From Collodictyon triciliatum (Eukaryota; CRuMs): a stretch of 36,985 bases of DNA. The translations under genes and the position numbers were made by a program. Location of the stretch: positions 1 through 36,985 of the forward strand of contig JBHJMP010000874.1 in assembly GCA_043381765.1 (NCBI GenBank). The letters are read 5' to 3'. Position 1 is the stretch's first letter, and each line of letters begins with the position of its first letter. The notes below the pieces were generated by a model. It saw nothing but the letters and a program-made list of their open reading frames with translations, made no database searches and had not been told where the DNA came from. Shown one piece after another: positions 27,155 through 36,985 of the stretch.

Positions 27155-27251
27155 GGAGGAAAAGAGGGAAGGAGGAAAAGAGGGAAGGAGGAAAAGAGGG
27201 AAGGAGGAAAAGAGGGAAGGAGGAAAAGAGGGAAGGAGGAAAAGAGGGAAG
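27155..27251. repeat. 16-bp purine minisatellite (GGAGGAAAAGAGGGAA)
   Basis: Six essentially perfect head-to-tail copies about 90 bp upstream of the oxidoreductase ATG. All purine on the plus strand and G-rich. Confidence 0.95.
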
Positions 27252-27515
27252 GGGCTGCTGTCTATGCGGGTTGTGCTTGTGCTTTTTGTTTGCTTGTGCC
27301 TTTTGTTTGCCTGTCTGCGTGTTGACATCCGGCCCTGGGTTTTGGGGTGGGATGCCAAACGTCGGAATGGGATGGCGTCTTTTGGTCGCGTTGTCTGGCT
27401 TCGCTCTGTCTTTTTATTCTTCCTGTTTTTTTCCTTTCAATTGGCTCTTGTTTGTTCGGCGCTACCTTGGTCGGCCGGTAATGCCAATTCGAGGGTGTGG
27501 TTGGGTGGGAGTGGG

Positions 27516-27760
27516 AGTGAGTGAGTGAGTGGGTGAGTGAGTGAGTGAGTGAGTGAGTGAGGAAAGGAAAAGACTGCCCGGATCAGTTCTCATTTTCAAT
27601 CACTTTCGTTTTGTAACGAATGATGACTTCCAGGTGTTGTTTCAGGGGTTTACCCGCACTTGACTTAGGTGATGAGGCTTGGGCTTGGGCTTGTGATTAT
27701 TATTATGATTATGGTTGGGATTGTGATTGTGATTGTGATTGTGATTGTGATTGTGATTGT
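27516..27760. repeat. GTGA and TTGTGA simple repeats
   Basis: Two short tracts: GTGA tetramers to about 27560 and TTGTGA hexamers at about 27715-27758, separated by unique sequence. Confidence 0.85.
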
Positions 27761-27890
27761 ATTCTTATGATTTAATTATCTTTTATCTTTTATCTTTTAA
27801 ACGCATATGTTTCGCAACATTTTGAAAGAATGATACTTCACATTTACTTGAAAATATTTAAAAATGTAAACCCTTTAATAATGAGACATG

Positions 27891-30800
27891 TTATCTACAC
27901 AGTATTACTTTACCTCTGTCTTGCTCCATGACTTCTGGAGATACGCCGATCTCGACTATTTTAGGGTACTCATGAGTCCTTTGTGGATCTAATGTTTTTG
28001 GTTTATCTGTTCCGGCATCGAACCCAACCCCGCTTATTCCTTGAACTAAATAGAAAGATTCCTTCGAATCTGATTTGGCTATACTCTGTAATACTTCCAC
28101 GGAAAACTGACATCCAGATAGCGCCTCTGACTGGATGAGAAAATGAGCATCAACCGAGCCCTCCAAGCAAAGTTCTCCAATCAAGTGCAAGGCGACACTA
28201 GATCCGTTTCTGAAAGATTCCTCTAGAACCTGGTAAACATCTGTAGATCTAAAGTGAATCATCTCTTTCATATAGACCAGAGATCTTTCATGTCCTTTTA
28301 TTGACAAATCCTTCAGTATATCGAATGCGATAATAGACCCTTTTCTGGCAGCATCTCTTAATATTTCGGCTCCATCATCCAGTCTATCTTCAAATATATT
28401 TCTGTGTACGCCCACGACGCCTTTGGTCCATATTTGAACAAACTCCTTCATCACTTGGAATGCATGAGGCGAATCCCTGTGAATGTTTTCTTTTAAAATC
28501 ACCATGGATTTCTTGTAAATGTTAATAACTCTCTCACTCAAAATACGGTTCATTTTCTCAATAGAGTCCATCTCCATATCCTGAGAAAGAGCCATCGGGT
28601 GAACTTTTGCTCTGGTTTTTTCATAAAAATTAACATCAAGCTTACGTTTGCTATCTTTAGGGGTTATTATTTCATCAAATGTCCAATATTCCTCAAAAAA
28701 ATTATTTTCAATCTCCTTTAAAACACTGAATATGTATTCAGGATGTATTTCAGCGCTATTGACCAGAACAATCCAAGCTGTTTCATAATCCTGCTCGGCC
28801 ATATCTCTTAATATGCTAAATACATATCCAGGTTTTGTTTCCATAATTTCTACTAAAATCTTCCAAGCTTTTTCAATATTATCTTCCGCCATTTCTTTTA
28901 ATACCCGAAAAGAATATTCTGGTTTCTCTTCGATGGTATTTATGAGAACAGTCCAAGCCCTTTCGCAACCCTGCTCGGCCATATCTTTTAATATGCTAAA
29001 TACATATCCAGGTTTTGTTTCCATATTTTCGATCAAAAATTCCCAAGCTCTTTCATTATAATTTTCTACCAATTTTTTCAAATAACTAAATCCTTCTCCT
29101 GGTTGTGTTTCGATTTTGTCCGCCAAAATTGTCCAAGCCTCTTCACTATAATTTCTGGTCATATCCTCTAATGATTTAAACAAGTCTTCTAGAGTATTCC
29201 CCATAATTTCTATTAAAATAGTCCAAGTTATTTTGTGATCTTCTTTCGAATCATCTATAACTCCTGATTCAGATGATACTGTTTTATCAATGCTATCTGA
29301 TAAAATTTTCCATGCTTTTTTAGAATCCACTAAAATCATTTCTTTCAGTAAGGAAACTGCATAGTGATTGCTATCTCTTGTGCCCTCGCTTAAAATAGAC
29401 CATGCACCGTTCGAATCGTTCAGAAGCATCTCTCTTAGCAAGAGATAAAAATCCGTTGATCCGTTTTCGAATAAATCCTTAATAATATCCTTAGATAATC
29501 TGGAGTCGTGCTTTGCATCTGCTTTGAGAAATTCTCGGGCCTTGTTTTCGGGATGTTGCATCAAGTCTCTCATTATTATTCTTGCATCTATAAATTCATT
29601 AAAGTGAAGGACCTTTAGGGCGTAAAATGCATCCAAAGACCCTTCTTGAATAAGTTTTTGTAACACGATGGCGCCGTTACTTATTCCTTGTTCAACTGTA
29701 TCTTTTATCACTTGCAATGAATCCTTACATCCATTCATTGCCATTTCTTGGAATAATGATATTGATTTTTCCGACCCACTCATAGCGCTTTTTTTTAATA
29801 AATGGATAACAGTTGCATTTCTCTGCATAAGCAACTCTCTAATTAAATCGAAAACTTCGATAGAATCTTCAAAAAAACTATGCATCAGCACACATATTGC
29901 ATTTCTATATCCTCCTTTCGCCATGTTTTTCAAAATTGTATAGGCCTCTATTGAATTATCGTTAGCCAAACTTGTTAATGCTTTGAGGTGATCATCACAA
30001 CCTTCCCTAGATTTGGTAGCTAAAAATTCTATGAAAATCGTATTTTCATCGCTGATTAATTTCATATCTGTTAATTCTTTTACTATTCGGTACCTCTTGA
30101 TTGCCTCTTCTTTGTCTTGGTCTTCTGTCAATCCGTTTTCGTAACATTCTTCAACAGTCGACATCGCCTCACTCTTTTCTTCAGGGCCTAAGTTTGATTG
30201 GTCGTATTTTTTCTCAATAGAAACACTTTCCTGGTCTGAATTAGCTATGGGCATCAATTGAGAAAAACCACTCTCTGAACTTTCTTTTCTCAAAGATTTT
30301 GTCTGATCAAAAGACTGTGAGCTTCGTGGGCGTGAAGCTTTGTATGTTTTTGACTTCAGCTGTACTTTGGATGGATTCACTCTGTCATAATTTGTTGATA
30401 ATTGAGAATTTGTATAATTCATCGGAAATTTTTTTAAAATTGCGACTGCTTCCAAATGTCTTGGTATAAATCTGACTAAATTTCTTCCACCACTTCTCGA
30501 AAAAAAATTAATATTAATATCTGCTAGTTTCCTTAGCGAATCAAATGCATTGAGAGAACCATTTTCCAATAACATGCCGAGCCTTGTGAAATTTTCGGAT
30601 TTTTCATACCACTCGCACGCAACTTTCTCATTGTTTTCAACCGCCCATCCCCTCTCGTAACATTCCCCAAGGATATAACAAACCCTTTGATTAATATTTT
30701 TTCTTTTGAATTCCATTGAACTACATTTGAGGAGCAATCCGAAGGCAAATTTGTTTCCATTTTTTACACTTGAAGCAATATTTCTCAAGCTTTCATCAAA

Positions 30801-33800
30801 ATATTCCTGAAGAAACTCCAAGATAGTGTATTCATCTTCAACCGATATTAAATATTCCATTGATTTTTCTATATTCTTTTTCAGTAGTAAACGATCTTTA
30901 AAATAATTATTTATCATTTTTACGGCCTCGATGCGGGCAAGATTTACGCCGAATTTTTTCTTTGAGATAGCGAGCAATATTTCGAAAGCTTCCTTTACTT
31001 GATTGTGTGCGTGAGAATTCAATTTTTCATAACTACTAGATTCATAGTTCATCACCAGAGATTTTCTAATATCTTTATCCACGCCCCATCCATTTTCATA
31101 GCATTCTGCAATTCCATCAGAGATATAAGGACATACATTTTCTTGATTTAACTTTGAATTCTGATAAAGTTCAAGCAGACAATCAAAAGCGTCGTGTGAA
31201 CCTTTTTTTGCCATCGTTTTCAGTACCTGAACGTCCTCTCTAGTTTTGGCTTCTGATATATATTTCCAGAACTCGTATTGTTCTTTATCCTTTTCTACGC
31301 TCCATCCATCGAGATAACATCGTGCGATTAATTGTGCCAATTCAGGATATTTTTGGTAATTTCCTTCTTTTACTGTAGATAATCTTAACAAGTGCAAAAA
31401 TGCAAACCGAAAATTTTTTTTCACCATTTCCGTCAAAAAACGCACTCTACTTTCAGTTTTGTCTTCATATGTTTCTCTCTCCTGTTCTTTTTCTTCCTCT
31501 TTCAAAATCTGTAAGAAATCTGAAACGGTATCGTAGGTCTGAGACATTTCGATATCTTTGGACACACTCCATCCTTCCTTATAACAATCCGACAATATTT
31601 TAACCAAATCAAGGAAAAAATCGTTATCGATCGGCAAAGTTTCTGATAGTTGCTCCATGTATTCAAAGTGAATTCTACTGCCCATCATGGCATTTTTTTT
31701 GAGAGTGCTTAGTACTTCTTTTGGATATTTTTGATATAATTTCCATAAGAGAACAAAATTTTGCCCCTTGCAATAGAAGTTGGTAGCTGATTCTGGATTC
31801 TGTTGGCAAATCCACCCGTTTTCGAAGCACTCTCCAAGAGTAGATAACACACCTGACTCCACAAAAGATATTTTTCCCTGTTCGCGGTGTTTTCCTTGCA
31901 AATCCTCGTTGATTGAAGTTAAAAGCTCATAAGCATACCTATTTTTTCTCTTTATCAGTCTTTTTAGATCTGAAAAGCTACTCGCTTTGAGATACAGGTA
32001 AGCAGCTCTTTCTGGTTGCAGCTTGACAATCCTTCCCTTTTCAAACCATGAAGCAATTACTGAGAGGGCATCTCTTAACTTTTTCCTTTTTTTTTGTCCG
32101 TAGATATCAAGTGATAGCTGCAAAAGTTCCTTATTTTCTACTATCTCGATCAATTTTTTGAATGCGCTCTCTGAACCCCCTCGACTTAATCTTAGCAATG
32201 ATATCACATCAAGGCCCTTGAAATAGTATAACTCGGCTGTCTCTTGAGAAGATTTGACACCTATTCCGCTTTCATATAATTTGCCAATCTCAGCTGATGC
32301 CTCTGGGAACTTCAAGCTATCCTTTTCGTCGAGTGATTCAGAGTAATTGTACAAAACATCATAAGCTCTAGGTACTTTATACTCTGCTAGTCGCCTTATC
32401 CCTTTAAAATCAAGTACTTTTTGATAACACTTTAAGGCTTCAAAATAATCTTGTTCTACCACCCAGCCATTCTCATAGATTTTTCCTAAAATGGACAGAG
32501 CTTCAGGGTATAAATAATCTGTCTCGTTATATATTATTTGACCCATTTCCAAAACCAACTCATATGCATTCCTTGATTTCTTCATAGCCATATGTTCTAT
32601 AATCTTATAGTTATCTGGGTGCTTCTTCAACTGTAAAAGTTCTAGTTTTGATAATAATCTCTCCTCTTCGTTTTTTTCGAAATCCTCTGCAAGAAGAACA
32701 GCACCTAAATATCTTAGTCTTCCGAATTCGTCTTCTTCTGTCTTGATTCTTTTTAATGACTCTGTGGCCTCCTTTGAATTAACTTGCACTAACCTTTGTA
32801 ATTCTTCAATATCCTTGTTTTCTTCATATAATTTTGTCGCCTTTTTTAAATCTCTCTTCACCGTCCACCCCTTTTCGTAGCATCGGGCGATGCAACAGAC
32901 CGCATTTTGGTATTTAATTTTATCGTTCTCTGTGATAATTGATAAATCTTTGAGGGCGTAGAATGCTAAAGGCAGAACTCTGGCATGTTTTTGCAACTCT
33001 TTGTAATTTTTTGACCTTGCTAGCCAAATTATTGTGTTGTTTAAATCTCTTGTGGTTCCTAATCCATATTCATAGCATTTACTCATACAATAAGCCTGAC
33101 AATCAGTTACTTCATGGGTTCTGCAGAACTTTACAAATTCTGATGTGTATGAAACAGCGCCAATCTCAAACAAAATGGTCTTATTTATCAAACTCAATTC
33201 ACGGCACTCTGTTATATCTATAAAACCCCCTACTATTGTTTCTCTTTCGAAGGTATCCTGACTAATATCATCTTCAATATCACATGAATTTTCCAAATAA
33301 CCAATTTTCTCTTGAGACTGCCCAAAAAATCCTAAATTCATATGGGCACAATACTTTTGATTCAAATATCTATCTTCCAAAAAACTAGATATGCTGTGTA
33401 ATTTTGTGGATATTTCTGCCATTTTTTCCAAGTTCCATAATTTCTCGTCTCGGTCACCCTTAAGAATTAATATTGGTTCGAGTTCAGAGTTTAATTTAAT
33501 GTAAGCATGAGTTATTGGGCTTTTCTTCTTTTTTAATTCGTAAGAATCATTCGGCTCGAATATCGTATTTTTCATGTTGCATCCCTTAAACTTGCAATTT
33601 CCAAGGTACGATTTTGAAAATATAACCCCTTGTAGATCAGAGCCGCTAAAGTCGGCACCATTTATTAAAGATTTGCTCAAGTTGGCGTTTGGTATGCTGA
33701 CTCCAGACAGATTCATATTACTGAATCCTACATTCATAAAATTCAACATAGTAATGGCCTTGGAAGCCGAATCAGCCTTTTTTTCGTCTTCTCTTGATGA

Positions 33801-35820
33801 GAAAAGTATTTTAAAAAGATAGGCGATTATTTTCTGCCGATTCCATATAGAATTCATGTCAAATGAGGAATAGTTGTCTTTTACGAACTGTAACACCTCG
33901 GTTAATTCAGAGGGCTCTTTTTTTACCCCAGAATATTCGAATAAATCACAGAGATATGTGCATGAATTCAATGTATAAATACTGCTCCATTTTTTCTTTG
34001 CATTCATCGTTAATCTCATTTTATCCCATATTTTCATGCACATATTATGTTCTTTCTTTTCTAGTAATTTGTTATGAACTTTAACAATAAATTTCCAAGA
34101 GTCCGTGCTACCTCCTGATAGTAAATCGATGTGCAGAAAAGCAGAGGCTTTGTATAATTCCAAAGCAACAGAAGTCAGGGATTCAGCGTCCATAAATACT
34201 GCGATAGCCTCAACTTGTGTAGGATTTTTGAGTGATGCGTTTGTTTGGGTTTCGATCCTTATTTTATGGGCCTCTTGAAAAAATGGTATGGATTCTTGAT
34301 ACCTAATTGCAAAATGGAAAATCATAATTTAAAAACGCTCTAATAATGTCTCATTTTAATAAAAAAAAATATATTTTTTTTATCATTTTCAATCGGTTTC
34401 AATTACCTTTTTATCTCAAAAAGTGTTCGACCAACACTTTCATAAGATTTAGCAATATCGGGATGATCTGGATTCATATTCTTTAATCTTAAATCCATCG
34501 CCTTCTTGTAGTTCTCGAGAGCATCATCAAACCTCAATTATTAGAATTTTAACAATTTTCAAATCTTTTTGAAATATTCCTTATTTAGATTTTTATGATA
34601 TTGAATTATTATGCATATTAATAATAATTCAAAATCAAGTCTTTTTCATTTTTAATGATAACTGACTACTGCAAATATACTTATATGTAAATTAAGTATT
34701 ACTTTTCTTCATCAAAGTATGCGTCTGCTAAGGCCTCATACATAGGGACCGATTCAAACTCTGCCGTTTTTTTAGTCTCTGATTGCATTGATATCGACTT
34801 CAGCATATATTTGACACTCTCTTGTTTGCTATTTACAATATTAAAAATAAATTGCATAGATCACGAATATTTATATAAAGAAACGGCAGCCATGCAACAA
34901 ACCTTCAAACTTTGAATCTAATAAAGGGAAAAATACAACAAACCTTCCTAATCGATTCTGAACTTCTGCAATCTTCTTGTTTATTTCAACCATCAACTTG
35001 TGGCTTTTTCCAACTATTTTACCCAAAAAATCTTCTGACTGTTCATAGGCATCCATCAAATGGCTCAGGCTGCAAGAATTATGGTTAGTTGACATAGAAA
35101 AAAATTATTAATTTAAAATATTACAAATTTTCATCCCAAAATATTGTGATTAATTTTTCGTGAGACATCGCAGCAAAATCCTCTTGTAGAAACAGGTAAA
35201 TTGTTATCGCAATTGTAACATCTAGATTCATTTAAAAATTAATGACCAAACCATCATAAAAAGTAATGGACACTTGAAAAAATTATTCTGTCTCACCTCT
35301 GAAATTTCCTTCTTTAAATTTAATCAGATTTTGTTGTGAAATTGGTGCTATTCTGCCAGATATCCAATTTAAGAGGATGGATTGATTTTTTTTAATATGA
35401 GATGGCTCCTCTAAGGATGCATACCTGTGATTATATGTTAATAATTAAATTTATGAGATTCCTAAACTATGAAAATAAATATTTATTTATTAGAACTTTC
35501 TTGAGCATACATCGTTGGGCGTGCTCTCATTTTTTTCGGAGGATTTTTCAGCTGCAGTAATTCTATTAGCATTTGAAGAATGCATCCGTCATATAAACCG
35601 GTTTCATAATTCGAAAGTATGACACCCAGACACCCGATACGGAAATTAATCCACCTTGTGAATACCTAACATTTATGCCAAAACGAAGGAAATAAATAAT
35701 CCTGATTTTCTATAGAGATCACATTTTCGTGTGCTTAAGTCAATTAATTTGGCATATCACCACCTGATGCAATTCAAAATTCTTCTTTGAGTATCTCTCC
35801 TCAAATCTGTTTTGCGACAT
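27891..35820 (-). CDS. Giant CH-TPR-pentapeptide-Sel1 repeat protein (8 exons, 2408 aa)
   Basis: Exons: 35820-35764, 35665-35511, 35424-35297, 35221-35125, 35069-34944, 34828-34703, 34532-34407, 34302-27891. All are in phase. Residues 1 to about 115 resemble a parvin-type calponin-homology domain (VFTRWINFRIGCLGV, LSNYETGLYDGCILQMLIE, then VTIAITIYLFLQ). About 115-300 is helical with KLC-like TPRs (ALADAYFDEEKFDDALENYK, NMNPDHPDIAKSYESVG). About 455-520 are pentapeptide repeats (NLSKSLINGADFSGSDL). About 670-1690 carries 12 Sel1 signatures (IAECYENGWGVDKD, LGECYERGWAVENN) spaced about 70-75 residues apart. About 1737-2360 is an array of 15-residue helical repeats, sharpening to 30-residue pairs near 28800-29150. 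There is no signal peptide, membrane segment or catalytic motif. A large scaffold tied to actin or adhesion-like complexes is inferred from the CH domain only. The start is set by exon 1 (MSQNRFEERYSKKNFELHQ), which runs into the CH helix. Confidence 0.9.
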
Positions 35821-36664
35821 ATTTGGTCTCTCTTAGGTACTTGACCCAATGTAGAGTATGGTAGTTTTATTATCTTCTCCTTTATCAAACCCTTAAGAGA
35901 TTATAACTCCTAGTGACATAGTATTTGGCGTGGTATATTAATAATTTACTTCCAATTTTTTACATCTGAAATATTAAATGTGTGTATGTAGACTAAGGCT
36001 TTACTGCCTTACTCAATCTAAGCCCTCTCATCTTTGAATATATAAAGAAGATATTCAGTGTATTTTTTGGATAATCTTGTTAAATATGATAACCAAACCA
36101 AAACTCTTGTCAAGTATATTTTTTGTTACCTAATTGGTAATGCTGTAGTTGATTCTCTTTTCTGACAGATCTCTCCAGTCAGTGATAATTATTCAGGCTT
36201 TTTAATAATGAATTATGATTTATATTATTATATATCAATGATCCTATGAGCACTAACAGATTATTCATAGGGTTGTAATGAGAAAAAGTTATGATTAAAT
36301 CATTATAGAAGGAAGAAGGAGGGAAAATCTTATTTTAGCAGAGGGAAACGTTTATTCGATCACGTTGTCACAGAATATTAGAAGGGGTTTAGTTTAGTGT
36401 ATGAATATATGGTCGAGAGGTTTGTGTCTTTTGTGTCTTTTGTGTCTTTTGTGTCTTTTGTGTCTTTTGTGTCTTTTGTGTCTTTTGTGTCTTTTGTGTC
36501 TTTTGTGTCTTTTGTGTCTTTTGTGCCTTTTGTGCCTTTTGTGTCTTTTGTGTCTTTTGTGTCTTTTGTGTCTTTTTATGCGGTATTAGGGGACATTGAT
36601 TGTTTTGGTGGCTGATTGACTTTTAAAATATATATGTATAAAACAAATAAGTAATGATGCGAGC
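35821..36664. other. Spacer right of the giant gene
   Basis: AT-rich, no exon supported. It should contain the giant-gene promoter and, further right, introns or leader of the plus-strand gene. It holds the 9-bp repeat at 36421-36575. Confidence 0.5.
36421..36575. repeat. 9-bp minisatellite TCTTTTGTG
   Basis: About 17 copies, two with a C variant (TGCCTTTTG). It is open in frame on the plus strand as a Val-Ser-Phe repeat, but nothing else supports translation. Confidence 0.95.
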
Positions 36665-36985
36665 AGAAAGGCAGGAATGTGATCTGGCCATATGAAAAGC
36701 GCCAGGCCTTTAGTATCCTGTGCGCAATAAGGAGCGCTATGGCACGATCAAAGCCGAGAATGGTGCGGCAGAATAAGGAGCGGCATTTTGACAAGCTGTG
36801 AGCCTTAAATCTGATTGCTTGGTTCAGCGTATTGACTATTCTGGAATTTACAAATCCGGAATTTATAATTTAGCCCATTTTTTAATCTAGCACAGGCTCA
36901 TCCGCACGATCGCCGGCACTGATGGATATGAGGAAGAAGGTGGGGACGAGAAAAAAAACGAGGCGTCATGGAGGAAAGAAAAAAA
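36665..36985 (+). CDS. Unidentified spliced gene, internal exons only, cut by the window end
   Basis: Two exons are visible. The first starts at about 36665 (exact acceptor uncertain) and ends at 36797 with a GTGAGC donor. The second runs from 36896 after CACAG to the window edge. They join in phase: WPYEKRQAFSILCAIRSAM, RQNKERHFDKLLIRTIAG, then an acidic/lysine-rich segment (YEEEGGDEKKNEA). The basic helical composition looks like real protein, but I recognise no family. The start codon and the upstream exons were not found. Confidence 0.5.

Larger units (their letters stand above)
27066..27890. other. Spacer between oxidoreductase start and giant-gene stop
   Basis: No exon seen. It contains a 16-bp minisatellite at 27155-27251, a GTGA run at about 27516-27560 and a TTGTGA run at about 27690-27760. 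The oxidoreductase promoter should lie near the left edge. Confidence 0.6.

Noticed and set aside
34871-35095. Separate 74-aa gene starting MSTNHNSC
   Set aside because: The first residues are intron sequence; the real exon starts at 35069 after TTGCAG and continues the giant gene in phase.

Overview
The window is nuclear DNA from an intron-rich, free-living-type protist. Codons are standard, introns are GT-AG and about 50-550 nt long, and coding exons are as small as 16-40 nt. Introns and spacers are AT-rich and full of microsatellites. Augmin (HAUS2), full-length Ku80, a THH1/TOM1-type seven-helix protein, a bHLH factor and a parvin-like CH domain argue against kinetoplastids, apicomplexans and other reduced parasites. 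The lineage cannot be fixed by reading (amoebozoan, rhizarian or stramenopile-like are all possible). There are two runs of N: 6700-7242 and 20438-20453. All gene models below were spliced by hand. Reading phase was checked across every junction; the weaker junctions are named.

Layout, left to right. 269-4305 (+): 3' part of a SPRY protein with eight IQ motifs. 4479-5796 (-): HAUS2-like augmin subunit, seven exons, 219 aa, convergent with the IQ gene. 5797-7332: spacer and assembly gap. 7333-12015 (+): a cysteine-rich ectodomain fused to a seven-helix THH1/TOM1-type membrane domain, 5' end missing. 12229-12411 (-): a doubtful 60-aa ORF. 12650-14528 (+): NHL-repeat beta-propeller protein, 496 aa. 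14903-15922 (-): bHLH transcription factor with a pure CAA polyglutamine tract. 16762-22413 (-): Ku80, 20 exons, 801 aa, with the C-terminal DNA-PKcs-binding-type tail. 23269-24290 (-): mitochondrial ribosomal protein uL24m, 142 aa. 24750-27065 (-): NADPH-dependent MDR-family oxidoreductase, 346 aa. 27891-35820 (-): a 2,408-aa protein combining a parvin-like CH domain, 42-residue TPRs, pentapeptide repeats, about 12 Sel1 units and a long array of 15-residue helical repeats. 36665-36985 (+): start of an unidentified gene cut by the window edge.

The genes do not form one pathway. They cover DNA end-joining (Ku80), spindle microtubule nucleation (HAUS2), mitochondrial translation (uL24m), redox metabolism (oxidoreductase), signalling or calmodulin scaffolding (SPRY-IQ, seven-helix protein) and transcription (bHLH). 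The most novel item is the giant repeat protein. Its C-terminal 15-residue array looks like an expansion of a helix pair that also follows each Sel1 unit upstream. Next are the seven-helix protein with its large cysteine-rich ectodomain and the SPRY-IQ fusion.
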